A stretch of DNA of 39,079 bases. Source: JBDSGC01 sp046594105. Its GTDB lineage: Bacteria > Acidobacteriota > Thermoanaerobaculia > Gp7-AA8. A program made the translations under genes and the position numbers. Shown here piece after piece: positions 22,084-29,356 of the stretch (position 1 is the stretch's first letter; every line of letters starts with the position of its first letter). The notes beneath the pieces are model-generated. The model saw only the letters and a list, made by a program, of their open reading frames with translations. It did no database searches and was not told where the DNA came from. Where the stretch lies: contig JBKJQB010000018.1 in NCBI GenBank assembly GCA_046594105.1, positions 1 to 39,079 of the forward strand. Reading direction: 5' to 3'.

Positions 22084-23274
22084 ATGGCCAGACTGACCCA
22101 ATCGATTTTTCTGCTCGCCGCAGTGCGCACACCGATCGGCAAATTCGGAGGCGGGCTGTCCTCCCTGACCGCAGCCGAGCTGGGGACTTCCAGCGCGCGG
22201 GCTACTCTGGAGCGCAGCGGAATCGATCCCGCTGCCATCGATGAAGTGATCTTCGGCAACGCGCGGCAGGCTGGTGTGGGACCCAACGTGGCCAGGCAGA
22301 TCGCCATCAGGAGCGGCCTCCGTCATGAGGTGCCGGCGTATACCGTGAATCAGGCGTGCGGCTCCGGCTTGCGCGCCATCATGAACGCGGCCGATCAGAT
22401 CCGACTGGGACAGGCCGAGGTGATCCTGGCGGGAGGCACCGAGTCGATGTCGAACACGCCGTATCTGCTGCCCCGAGCTCGCTGGGGCATGCGCATGGGC
22501 GACGGCGAGATCGTGGATGGCATGTATCGCGACGGGTTCCTCTGCCCCCTGGCCGACGAGATGATGGGCGCGACGGCGGAGACCCTGGCCGATCGCTATC
22601 AAATCTCGCGCGAAGAGCAGGACGCGTACGCCGTGGAGTCGCAGCGACGAGCGGGCCAGGCCTACGCACACGACCGCTTCGCCGAGGAGCTGGCGCCGGT
22701 CACCGTCGCCGGAAAGAAAGGCTCCACCATCATCGATCGCGATGAACATCCTCGCTTCGACGCAGACCTCGCGTCGCTGGCGAAGCTGCCGGCGGTGTTT
22801 CGGAAAGAGGGGACCGTTCACGCGGGAAACTCCTCCGGCGTCACCGACGGCGCGTCGTCCATGCTGGTGCTCTCCGAGGCAGCGGTGAAGAGGCACGGCC
22901 TCCGTCCGATGGCGCGCATCGTCGGGTATGCGCAGGCAGGCGTCGATCCGAAGATCATGGGGATCGGTCCGGTTCCCGCGACGCGCAAGCTGCTGGAGGA
23001 GACGGGACTGACGCTCGATCAGATCGACCTGATCGAACTGAACGAGGCGTTTGCGGCGCAGGTCCTGGCCTGCGATCGGGAGCTCGATTTCGATCGGGAA
23101 CGACTCAATGTTCACGGCGGGGCCATCGCCCTCGGACACCCCATCGGCTGTACGGGAGCGCGCATCACCACGACGCTGCTGCATGCGCTGAAGAGCCGTG
23201 ACCGCAAGCTCGGTCTGGCCACGCTCTGCATCAGCGGAGGGATGGGCCTGTCGATGATCGTGGAGCGCGTGTGA
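22084..23274 (+). CDS. Acetyl-CoA C-acetyltransferase (thiolase)
   Basis: A 396-residue thiolase that joins or splits acyl-CoA units, most likely acetoacetyl-CoA formation or cleavage. The acyl-carrying Cys92 is in NQACGSGLRAI, His352 in GGAIALGHPIGCTGAR, and the second catalytic Cys382 in LATLCISGGMG; the spacing is that of PhaA/AtoB/ThlA enzymes (89/348/378). The loop GGTESMSNTPY and NELNEAF-type NEAFAAQ are family hallmarks. CIGGG is changed to CISGG, a conservative variation. The start is ATG 22084 with aggaa upstream. TatD follows with a 4-bp overlap (GTGA). It may serve fatty-acid, ketone or polyhydroxyalkanoate metabolism. Confidence 0.93.
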   Translation: MARLTQSIFLLAAVRTPIGKFGGGLSSLTAAELGTSSARATLERSGIDPAAIDEVIFGNARQAGVGPNVARQIAIRSGLRHEVPAYTVNQACGSGLRAIMNAADQIRLGQAEVILAGGTESMSNTPYLLPRARWGMRMGDGEIVDGMYRDGFLCPLADEMMGATAETLADRYQISREEQDAYAVESQRRAGQAYAHDRFAEELAPVTVAGKKGSTIIDRDEHPRFDADLASLAKLPAVFRKEGTVHAGNSSGVTDGASSMLVLSEAAVKRHGLRPMARIVGYAQAGVDPKIMGIGPVPATRKLLEETGLTLDQIDLIELNEAFAAQVLACDRELDFDRERLNVHGGAIALGHPIGCTGARITTTLLHALKSRDRKLGLATLCISGGMGLSMIVERV

Positions 23275-24056
23275 GCGGGCCCCCGCCAGTTCGATTCACC
23301 GACTCGCACTGTCATCTGACCATGGCGGACGCCGGCCCTATTCTCACGCGGGCCCGCGAGCAGGGCGTGCGCGGATTTCTGGTGCCGGCCACGAAACTCG
23401 CGGATGCGGAGCCGGCCGTGGCGATGGCTCGCCAGCACGACGACGTGTGGGCCGCGGTCGGCTTTCATCCCCACGAAGCGAAAGACTGCGACGACGCGTC
23501 GTTCGCGGTCATCGAGCGCCTGGCCGGCGACCCTCGCGTTCGGGCCATCGGCGAGATGGGCCTCGACTATCACTACATGCACTCCCCTCGTGCAACGCAG
23601 CGCGAGGTGTTCCTGCGGCATGTGGCCCTGGCCAAAGCGCGCGACCTTCCGGTGATCATCCACAACCGCGAATCGACGGACGACCTGATGGAGCTGCTGG
23701 CTTCCGACGAGGCCAGGGGATCTCGCGGGATCCTGCATTCGTTCACGGAGAGCGCGGAAGTGGCCCGCGCGCTTCTCGATCGCGGCTACTTCATCTCCTT
23801 CTCCGGAATCGTGACCTTCCGGACCGCGGAGGCCTTGCGGGAGTGCGCCAAAGGCCTGCCGCGGGATCGAGTGCTCATCGAGACAGACACGCCGTATCTG
23901 GCGCCGGTTCCCTTCCGCGGGAGAGACAACGAGCCGGCCTACGTGATCAAGATTGCCGAATTGCTGGCGACGTTGTGGGGCACTTCCACGGAGCAAGTCG
24001 CCGCGCAGACCACCGCTAATTTCGAGGCCGCGTTTGCGGTTACACTCCCTCGCTGA
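23271..24056 (+). CDS. TatD-family metal-dependent hydrolase
   Basis: 261 residues of the amidohydrolase-fold TatD family, which act as deoxyribonucleases or D-aminoacyl-tRNA deacylases. The metal residues are visible: His-x-His in TDSHCHL, Glu in GEMGLDYHY, His in IIHNRES, His in ILHSF, and the Asp of ETDTPYLAP. GTG 23271 overlaps the thiolase stop by four bases, and its own TGA overlaps the ATG of the next gene (TGATG), so it is the middle of a tightly coupled three-gene unit. Physiological substrate is not determined from sequence. Confidence 0.92.
   Translation: MSGPPPVRFTDSHCHLTMADAGPILTRAREQGVRGFLVPATKLADAEPAVAMARQHDDVWAAVGFHPHEAKDCDDASFAVIERLAGDPRVRAIGEMGLDYHYMHSPRATQREVFLRHVALAKARDLPVIIHNRESTDDLMELLASDEARGSRGILHSFTESAEVARALLDRGYFISFSGIVTFRTAEALRECAKGLPRDRVLIETDTPYLAPVPFRGRDNEPAYVIKIAELLATLWGTSTEQVAAQTTANFEAAFAVTLPR
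24041..24046 (+). promoter_or_regulatory. Putative internal -10 box for the GT2 gene
   Basis: TACACT, inside the last codons of the TatD gene, nine bases before ATG 24056. It could give the glycosyltransferase its own leaderless transcript in addition to coupled translation. A chance match is possible. Confidence 0.3.
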
Positions 24057-24811
24057 TGGCGCAGCAGCCGGATCTTTCCGTCGTTTTTCCGGTCTTCAAC
24101 GAAGAGGAGAACGTCCCCATCCTTCTCGGCGAGATCGCCAGCGCGCTGAAGGGAACTCCGTGGTCCTGGGAGGTCATCGCCGTCGATGACGGATCGTCCG
24201 ACGGCAGTCTTCAAGCTCTGCAGAATCTTCAACGGCAGTATCCGTCGCTGCGGATCATCACCTTCGAGAAGAACAGCGGGCAGACCGCGGCGCTCGACGC
24301 GGGATGGCGAGCAGCGCGCGGAACCTACGTGGTGTCGCTCGATGCCGATCTGCAGAACGATCCCGCGGACATCCCGCCGATGATGCGTCGGCTCCAGGAG
24401 GGCGGGAACGACATGGTCATCGGCGTGCGGGTGAACCGGCACGACACCTGGTCACGCCGGATGCAATCGAAAATCGGCAACGGTGTGCGCAACTGGATCA
24501 CCGGCGATCGCATCACCGACACCGGCTGCTCGCTGAAACTGGTCCGGCGCGAGGCTGTGCAGGGGTTGCAGCTTTATACCGGGATGCACCGCTTCCTTCC
24601 GACGCTGGTCCGGCTGCAGGGATACAAAGTGATCGAGATGCCGGTGAATCATCGCGCGCGGAAGTTTGGAGTCTCGAAGTACGGCGCGATGAATCGCGCC
24701 TTCCGCGGGCTGGCCGACTGTCTGGCGGTGCGCTGGATGAGCAAACGCATCCTCCGGTATCGCGTGCGTCAGGAAATCCCGGCGAGCCCGGAGGGCAGCA
24801 ATGCCGGCTAG
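24056..24811 (+). CDS. GT2 glycosyltransferase, dolichol/undecaprenyl-phosphate type
   Basis: 251 residues of a GT-A fold transferase. The nucleotide-sugar region is FPVFNEEENVP and AVDDGSSDGS, and the DXD-type metal motif is SLDADLQNDPADIP. Similarity in pattern to DPM1, ArnC and GtrB suggests transfer of a sugar to a polyprenyl phosphate at the cytoplasmic face. It lacks the two C-terminal membrane segments of ArnC/GtrB, ending after MSKRILRYR. Such polyprenyl-phosphate sugars are the donors for ArnT-like enzymes, such as the one at 6428. The stop TAG (24809-24811) abuts the 68-bp repeat. LAB_N lies downstream. Confidence 0.88.
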   Translation: MAQQPDLSVVFPVFNEEENVPILLGEIASALKGTPWSWEVIAVDDGSSDGSLQALQNLQRQYPSLRIITFEKNSGQTAALDAGWRAARGTYVVSLDADLQNDPADIPPMMRRLQEGGNDMVIGVRVNRHDTWSRRMQSKIGNGVRNWITGDRITDTGCSLKLVRREAVQGLQLYTGMHRFLPTLVRLQGYKVIEMPVNHRARKFGVSKYGAMNRAFRGLADCLAVRWMSKRILRYRVRQEIPASPEGSNAG

Positions 24812-24878
24812 GCCGGCACGGCCGGCGGCGCTGGTTGCCCAAGGCTCCGCCAGGATCACGCTCCAAGACGTTCTGCCG
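24811..24878 (+). repeat. 68-bp dispersed repeat, copy 3, abutting the GT2 stop
   Basis: Identical to copy 1 (2059-2126) apart from one base in the first comparison made here (aagatc against aggatc). It starts with the last base of the GT2 TAG codon, and its left hairpin is GCCGGC-ACG-GCCGGC. Confidence 0.9.
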
Positions 24879-24890
24879 CGCAGGCTCCTT

Positions 24891-24972
24891 GCCCGCATTG
24901 CTCACACCCGCGCAACGAAGCAGACGAACCACTTTGCGCATCCGTAGCAGGATGGGTGTGAGCAATGCGGGC
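24891..24972. repeat. Perfect 19-bp inverted repeat with 44-bp loop
   Basis: gcccgcattgctcacaccc (24891-24909) is the exact reverse complement of 24954-24972. The loop contains a second short stem (gcgcaa with ttgcgc). The right arm runs directly into the -10 box of the LAB_N gene. Confidence 0.9.
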
Positions 24973-24978
24973 TAGACT
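24973..24978 (+). promoter_or_regulatory. -10 box of the LAB_N gene
   Basis: TAGACT lies six bases before GTG 24985. The context gggctagact matches that at 2127-2135. Confidence 0.5.
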
Positions 24979-24984
24979 GATCGC

Positions 24985-25266
24985 GTGAGCTTCGACCCGC
25001 GCACCTGGGATTTCTGGGTCCTGATCGGATTCGTCGGCCAGTTTCTCTTTGCCGCCCGTTTCATCGTCCAGTGGATTTCGTCCGAGCGCCGCGGCATCAG
25101 CCACATCCCCGTCCAGTTCTGGTACTTCTCCCTGATCGGTGGCTCGATCATGGCGGTCTACGCGATCCATCGCCGCGATCCGGTCTTCGTGGTCGGCCAG
25201 GCCACAGGCCTCATCGTCTACATCCGGAATCTGATGCTGATTCACCGGCGCCCCGAGACTCCTTAA
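24985..25266 (+). CDS. LAB_N (lipid A biosynthesis N-terminal) domain membrane protein
   Basis: 93 residues made of three membrane helices: FWVLIGFVGQFLFAARFIVQW, FWYFSLIGGSIMAVYAI and VFVVGQATGLIVYIRNLML. The pattern (GQ near the first helix, QW, FWYFSLIGG, GQ...IYIRNL) is the LAB_N domain, found at the N-terminus of some LpxB proteins and also on its own next to GT2 genes. No catalytic part of LpxB is attached. It is thought to be related to the PQ-loop/SWEET-type small membrane proteins. GTG 24985 is the start, six bases after a -10 box. It follows the GT2 gene, so it probably works in lipid-linked sugar metabolism. Confidence 0.85.
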   Translation: MSFDPRTWDFWVLIGFVGQFLFAARFIVQWISSERRGISHIPVQFWYFSLIGGSIMAVYAIHRRDPVFVVGQATGLIVYIRNLMLIHRRPETP

Positions 25267-25296
25267 CGTTCACGAAAATTGCAGTTCGAGTGGCGG

Positions 25297-25860
25297 ATGC
25301 TCAACCCGGTGCAAAGGCAATTCCTTCTCAAGCTTGCGCGCGAGACCATCGCCGCCCATCTCAGGGGGAAGGCTGCTGCAGCCGATTCGACGGCGCTCGA
25401 TGAGGATCTGCAGCGCCCTGCTGGCGCTTTCGTAACCCTGACCGATCGTCACGACGACCTGCGAGGTTGCATCGGGTCGATCGAGGCGCGGGAGCCGCTC
25501 TACCAAGCGGTGATGTCTTCCGCGATTTCCGCAGCGACACGCGATCCCCGGTTCCCGCCGGTTTCCCCCGATGAGCTCAGTCTCCTAAATCTGGAGATCT
25601 CGGTGATGGGACCGATTCTGCCTGTCTCGCGCCCGGAGGAAATCGAGGTAGGGCGGGACGGGCTGATCATCAGCCGAGGCCGCTTCACCGGACTGCTGCT
25701 TCCGCAGGTCGCAACAGACTATGGCTGGAATCGTGAAGAGTTCCTTTCCCACACCTGCGTGAAGGCTGGACTGCCCCCCGATGGCTGGAGGGATGGAAGC
25801 TGTCGGATTCAACACTTTTCAGCCGAGGTTTTTGGCGATAAAGACGCTCATTTACAATAG
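25297..25860 (+). CDS. AMMECR1 domain protein
   Basis: 187 residues with the AMMECR1 core: LRGCIGSIEAREPLYQAV is the family signature (LRGCIG), and ISAATRDPRFPPVSPDEL and LEISVMGP follow as expected. AMMECR1-type proteins occur in a three-gene AmmeMemoRadiSam set with Memo and a radical SAM protein, whose role is unknown; neither partner is near here. ATG 25297 is preferred to TTG 25279, because the translation from it begins as usual for the family (LNPVQRQFLLKLARETI). It ends 111 bp before the lytic transglycosylase gene. Confidence 0.87.
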   Translation: MLNPVQRQFLLKLARETIAAHLRGKAAAADSTALDEDLQRPAGAFVTLTDRHDDLRGCIGSIEAREPLYQAVMSSAISAATRDPRFPPVSPDELSLLNLEISVMGPILPVSRPEEIEVGRDGLIISRGRFTGLLLPQVATDYGWNREEFLSHTCVKAGLPPDGWRDGSCRIQHFSAEVFGDKDAHLQ

Positions 25861-25971
25861 TTTAGGTGGTTTCTGCAGCTGAGTCTGATGGAAAGGCAAT
25901 AAGGGTCGGCCAGCCTGCGTTTTTCATGGCGATCACGTAACTTATTTGCTTTCAAATAACCCAGGAGGACG

Positions 25972-26886
25972 ATGAAGAAGAAAACGGTCTCTCTCGTGGA
26001 TTCCCTGTCGACCCGGTCGGCCAGGTTGCGGCGTCAGGTTGAGGGAAATTCTCTTCTCCGGTGGTTGGGTGGAAGGGGTGTGGCGACGCTCGTTCTGGGC
26101 GCGACGCTGTCCGTTGGCGGGATCTCCGAAGCTCTTCAAAACGTCCATTACGTAGTGCTCAAGGATTTGGATGCTGTTCGCGTAGTCAAGGAAGAGGGAA
26201 TGGGCGCGAAGGTTGTTGCGAAGATCGACGACGGATTCGCCGCGGACTCGATCTTCAAACTCTCACGAGCATTTCCCGGCAGCTTTGTCTCCCGCAAGAT
26301 TGCTCTCTTCGATGGCGCGTGGTTGCCCTCGGAGATGGCGGAACAGGCCGCTCCGCAGGTTCATCACAGCGTCTTCCACGAAGAGATGGCCAGGATCAAC
26401 TCAGCCATTCGCCGGGAGTTCTTCTCCAACGCCGTCCCCTTCGGCGGGATCATCCATGACAAGGCCAGCAAGTACGACGTCGATCCGGCGCTGGTCGCGG
26501 CGGTCATGGAGACGGAGTCGCGTTTTCGGACTCGCGCCCGCTCGCAGGTCGGCGCTCAGGGTCTGATGCAGTTGATGCCGCGTACGGGACGCTGGATGGG
26601 TGCCAAGAATCTTTACGATCCGGAACAGAACGTGGATGCGGGAACCCGTTATCTGAGCTACCTGAATGAGAAATTCGACGGGAATCTCAAGAACACGATC
26701 GCCGCCTACAATGCGGGCGAAGGCAATGTTCGACGCTACAACGGGGTGCCGCCCTTCCATGAGACCCGGTCGTACGTGACCAAGGTGATGACCCGTTACG
26801 AAGCGCGCAAGAAGCAGCTGAAAGACTTCGATGCCGAGCATGTGTACGCTCCCGCGGACGCGGACGGAACGGCAACCCTTCGGTAA
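25972..26886 (+). CDS. Lytic transglycosylase (SLT domain), membrane-anchored
   Basis: 304 residues that cleave peptidoglycan glycan strands to anhydro-muropeptides. Residues about 37-55 (ATLVLGATLSVGGISEAL) form an N-terminal membrane anchor. After a unique region, the catalytic SLT (lysozyme-like) domain starts near residue 160: AAVMETESRF supplies the catalytic Glu182, then GAQGLMQLMP, NLYDPEQNVDAGTRYL and TIAAYNAGEGNVRRY. The start is ATG 25972 with a strong Shine-Dalgarno sequence (ggagg). A terminator follows the stop. A LysM gene lies next, so both may serve wall remodelling. Confidence 0.93.
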   Translation: MKKKTVSLVDSLSTRSARLRRQVEGNSLLRWLGGRGVATLVLGATLSVGGISEALQNVHYVVLKDLDAVRVVKEEGMGAKVVAKIDDGFAADSIFKLSRAFPGSFVSRKIALFDGAWLPSEMAEQAAPQVHHSVFHEEMARINSAIRREFFSNAVPFGGIIHDKASKYDVDPALVAAVMETESRFRTRARSQVGAQGLMQLMPRTGRWMGAKNLYDPEQNVDAGTRYLSYLNEKFDGNLKNTIAAYNAGEGNVRRYNGVPPFHETRSYVTKVMTRYEARKKQLKDFDAEHVYAPADADGTATLR

Positions 26887-26912
26887 AGATCGATCCCCGA
26901 CCCATCGACTTG

Positions 26913-26941
26913 CGGCGCCCACCAGGGCGCCGTTTTCGTTT
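26913..26941 (+). terminator. Rho-independent terminator after the lytic transglycosylase
   Basis: cggcgccc and gggcgccg form a perfect 8-bp stem around acca, followed by ttttcgttt. Confidence 0.85.
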
Positions 26942-27097
26942 CCCGGGACTGTGCGAGGCCCGTGGTGTGGAAACCGGTCGCCCGACCCTCGGGTACCGCT
27001 CCGAAAGGCCGCTCTTTCCTCACACTCGCGGAGCGGATTGCCTCTCCCCTCGGCCGCGTTCCAGGGCGAACTCGATCAATTCAAACGGCTCCGGCAC

Positions 27098-27126
27098 TTG
27101 ACCGTTCGGCCCGGTTGGGATAACGT
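27098..27126 (+). promoter_or_regulatory. Promoter of the LysM gene
   Basis: TTGACC (27098-27103) and TAACGT (27121-27126) separated by 17 bases. The start codon is at 27161, so this gene has a conventional leader with a gggaggg-type Shine-Dalgarno sequence. Confidence 0.5.
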
Positions 27127-27160
27127 TTTCGAACGACCGTCAAAAACCTGGGAGGGGAAC

Positions 27161-28381
27161 ATGGTCAGTGTGCGTAGGGTGGCTCCCATTCTCCTGATTC
27201 TCATCGCGCTTCCGATGTTGGGAGCGACCAAAAAGAAGTCTTCCTCACATCCACCCCGCGATCTTCACCGCGCCGGTGATCATTGGACTGCGTACAACGC
27301 ACCTGACCCTGGTACGTATCCGGCGGGGGCGAAGACGTACGAGATCAAACGGGGCGACACGCTCTGGGGGATCGCTCAACAGTTCGTGAGCAACGCGTAT
27401 CTCTGGCCCCAGATCTGGGAGTCCAACACCTGGATCACGGACGCGCACTGGATTTACCCGGGTGACGTCCTGTTGATCGAAGGCGAAGTGGCCCAGGCCT
27501 CTTCCACCGCGAGCTCGTCAGCGAGCGGAACCTCCACGGTGCCCATGCCCACACCACAGCCTGGAATGGCCCAGGCGACTTCCGGTCGTGCCGCAATCGA
27601 CGACAGCCTGGCCATCGTGGGTCTCTACACCAATGCAGCGGAGCCGGCTGGTGGAAGCAGATCTCCGATTCCGCTGGGCTCTGAGGCCGACCTCTACTGT
27701 TACGGATACATCGGCGATCCAAAGGAACCGATGCCCAACAGCGTCATGGCTTATGAGGACTACGAGGTTCGCTATGACCGCGGTGCCAGCCGGCAGGACC
27801 TTGGGGGTTCAACGGGTGACCTGGTGCTGATCGATGGTGGCACGGCGACCGGAATCAATGCGGGAGAAACGTACATCGCGGTGCACATGGGCGAGATGGT
27901 CCAGCACCCGATCACCAAGGCCCTGGTCGGACGCCAGAATGAGTTTCGTGGCCAGATCCGGATTCTCTGCGCTGACGAACGTCATGCTCGCGGCATTGTC
28001 ATCACCTCCTGTCACGACATCGTGCCGGGTGCGCGGCTCAAACCACTCCCGCAACTCCCGATTCCTCTGGCCCGCGTGCCGAACATGCCTGGATTTTGCG
28101 ACCCCGCAAGTGGGAAACGCGCCGGGGCGATCGTTCATGCGCAGGACGGCTGGGCCGAGGCGCTGGGCGAAGGCCTGCTGGTGGAAGTGGACATGGGACA
28201 CGAGGAGCAGATTCAGCCGGGGGACTTCCTGACTGTTTACCGCGAGGACGTGCAGCCGGGTCAGCCGCGACAGGTTCTGGGCGAGATCGGCATCCTCACC
28301 ACCGAAGCGCATACCGCCACAGGGAAGATCGTGGCCATGCGCTATTCGATGCGGGTTGGGGACCGGGTAGAGATCCGCTGA
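27161..28381 (+). CDS. LysM-domain envelope protein
   Basis: 406 residues from ATG 27161, which has ggagggg upstream; the reading frame is open for 110 more codons on the left but begins inside the preceding gene region and is not protein-like. An N-terminal signal peptide (MVSVRRVAPILLILIALPMLGA) is followed by a LysM domain at about 55-110 (YEIKRGDTLWGIAQQF, WPQIWESN, IYPGDVLLI). The remaining 290 residues have no family I recognise; they contain Cys (YCYGY, RILCADE, ITSC, GFCDPASG) and the repeated phrase GEx(L/I) in the tail. It presumably binds peptidoglycan in the periplasm. It follows the lytic transglycosylase but has its own promoter and lies after a terminator. Confidence 0.85.
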   Translation: MVSVRRVAPILLILIALPMLGATKKKSSSHPPRDLHRAGDHWTAYNAPDPGTYPAGAKTYEIKRGDTLWGIAQQFVSNAYLWPQIWESNTWITDAHWIYPGDVLLIEGEVAQASSTASSSASGTSTVPMPTPQPGMAQATSGRAAIDDSLAIVGLYTNAAEPAGGSRSPIPLGSEADLYCYGYIGDPKEPMPNSVMAYEDYEVRYDRGASRQDLGGSTGDLVLIDGGTATGINAGETYIAVHMGEMVQHPITKALVGRQNEFRGQIRILCADERHARGIVITSCHDIVPGARLKPLPQLPIPLARVPNMPGFCDPASGKRAGAIVHAQDGWAEALGEGLLVEVDMGHEEQIQPGDFLTVYREDVQPGQPRQVLGEIGILTTEAHTATGKIVAMRYSMRVGDRVEIR

Positions 28382-28413
28382 TCAAAAGTCTGCGAACCAT
28401 CCTTAGCTTTTGC

Positions 28414-28419
28414 TAGAAT
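28414..28419 (+). promoter_or_regulatory. Extended -10 of the tRNA gene
   Basis: TGC-TAGAAT, an extended -10, nine bases before the tRNA 5' end at 28429. The -35 hexamer is weak. Confidence 0.55.
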
Positions 28420-28428
28420 CGCCCGTCC

Positions 28429-28504
28429 GGGTCCATAGCTCAGCGGTGAGAGCTACCGGCTCATAACCGGCAGGTCCCAGGTTCGAATCCTGGTGGACCC
28501 ACCA
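28429..28504 (+). tRNA. tRNA with CAU anticodon (elongator Met, or Ile2)
   Basis: 76 nt. The acceptor stem GGGTCCA pairs with TGGACCC, the discriminator base is A, and CCA is encoded. D-arm GCTC/GAGC, anticodon stem around the loop CTCATAA (anticodon CAT), variable AGGTC, T-arm CCAGG-TTCGAAT-CCTGG. The anticodon stem has no three G-C pairs of the initiator type and G1-C72 is paired, so it is not the initiator. CAU tRNAs are read as Met unless C34 is modified to lysidine, which gives Ile for AUA; the two cannot be separated securely by eye. Confidence 0.9.
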
Positions 28505-28561
28505 GGATGGCGATGCGACAGATGATTCACGATCCTAAGAAAGCTGCTACCGAATCCGCAC

Positions 28562-28590
28562 AGGCGTTCCACCACAGGAACGCCTTTTTT
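28562..28590 (+). terminator. Rho-independent terminator after the tRNA
   Basis: aggcgttcc and ggaacgcct form a 9-bp stem around accaca, followed by six T. It ends seven bases before the Shine-Dalgarno sequence of the next gene. Confidence 0.9.
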
Positions 28591-28606
28591 GTCTCTGGAG
28601 GCATGG

Positions 28607-29317
28607 TTGAATCCTGAAGTTGAAAAGTTGTGGGAGTTGCAGACGGTGCTGTCGGAGCTTGAAGGACGAGAGAGGCAGTTGACCGAGAAGCCGGAGTCGT
28701 TCGCGTCGGTGGATCGCGAATGGCAGAGTGTGAATGCGCTGATCGAGCAGCTGCAGGGCGAGATCGAAACGATTTCGCGCGAGCGCAGACGCGTCGAAGG
28801 CGAGCTTTCCGATCAGCAGGAGCAGCTCAAGAAATACCAGGGGCAGCTGATGCAGGTGAAAAACCAGCAGCAGTACGCAGCGGCCTGGAAGGAAATCGAC
28901 GCCTCGCGGAAGCATGTCAAAGACCTCGAGGAATCCGCGCTCAAGTCGATGGGCGAGGTCGAAGCACTGCAGAAGCAGCTCGACGACCAGTCGGACAGTA
29001 CCGCCGATCTGAAGGGCCGATGGGATGCCTCGCACGAGGCGTGGCAGAGCTCCCTGGGCGATCTGCGCGGCGAAGTGGAGAAGCTGAAGAAACGGGCTGG
29101 CGCGATTGAGGAAAAGATCCCCGAGCGCATGCGCCGCGAGTTCCATCGAATCTTCAAGCAACGGCAGGGACAGGCCATGGTCAGGACCGACAACGACAGT
29201 TGCGGCTCCTGTCGATCGCGCATCCGTCCGGCGCTCTACCAGCAGCTGAACCGCGGAGAGCTGGTCTATTGTGAGGTCTGCAGCCGGATCCTGTACCGGG
29301 AGAAGGCCACATCCTGA
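28607..29317 (+). CDS. Coiled-coil protein with C4 zinc ribbon (CT398/HP0958-like)
   Basis: 236 residues. From TTG 28607 (Shine-Dalgarno ggagg five bases before) it reads NPEVEKLWELQTVLSELEG, the usual beginning for this family. Residues about 10-180 form a long coiled coil (heptads of Glu, Lys and Leu), and the C-terminus has a zinc ribbon with CGSC and CEVC, about 25 residues apart. Helicobacter HP0958/FlgZ and Chlamydia CT398 are structural relatives with roles in flagellar or secretion regulation; the role outside those bacteria is unknown. It lies after the tRNA terminator, so it needs its own promoter or read-through; yggS follows after 39 bp. Confidence 0.85.
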   Translation: MNPEVEKLWELQTVLSELEGRERQLTEKPESFASVDREWQSVNALIEQLQGEIETISRERRRVEGELSDQQEQLKKYQGQLMQVKNQQQYAAAWKEIDASRKHVKDLEESALKSMGEVEALQKQLDDQSDSTADLKGRWDASHEAWQSSLGDLRGEVEKLKKRAGAIEEKIPERMRREFHRIFKQRQGQAMVRTDNDSCGSCRSRIRPALYQQLNRGELVYCEVCSRILYREKATS

Positions 29318-29356
29318 CGATGGCCCCGGCGTCCCGAAAACCGGTCGAAAGAAGCC

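Noticed and set aside
28429..28504. The CAU tRNA as initiator tRNA
   Set aside because: The first acceptor pair is G-C and not mismatched, and the anticodon stem lacks the three consecutive G-C pairs of initiator tRNAs.
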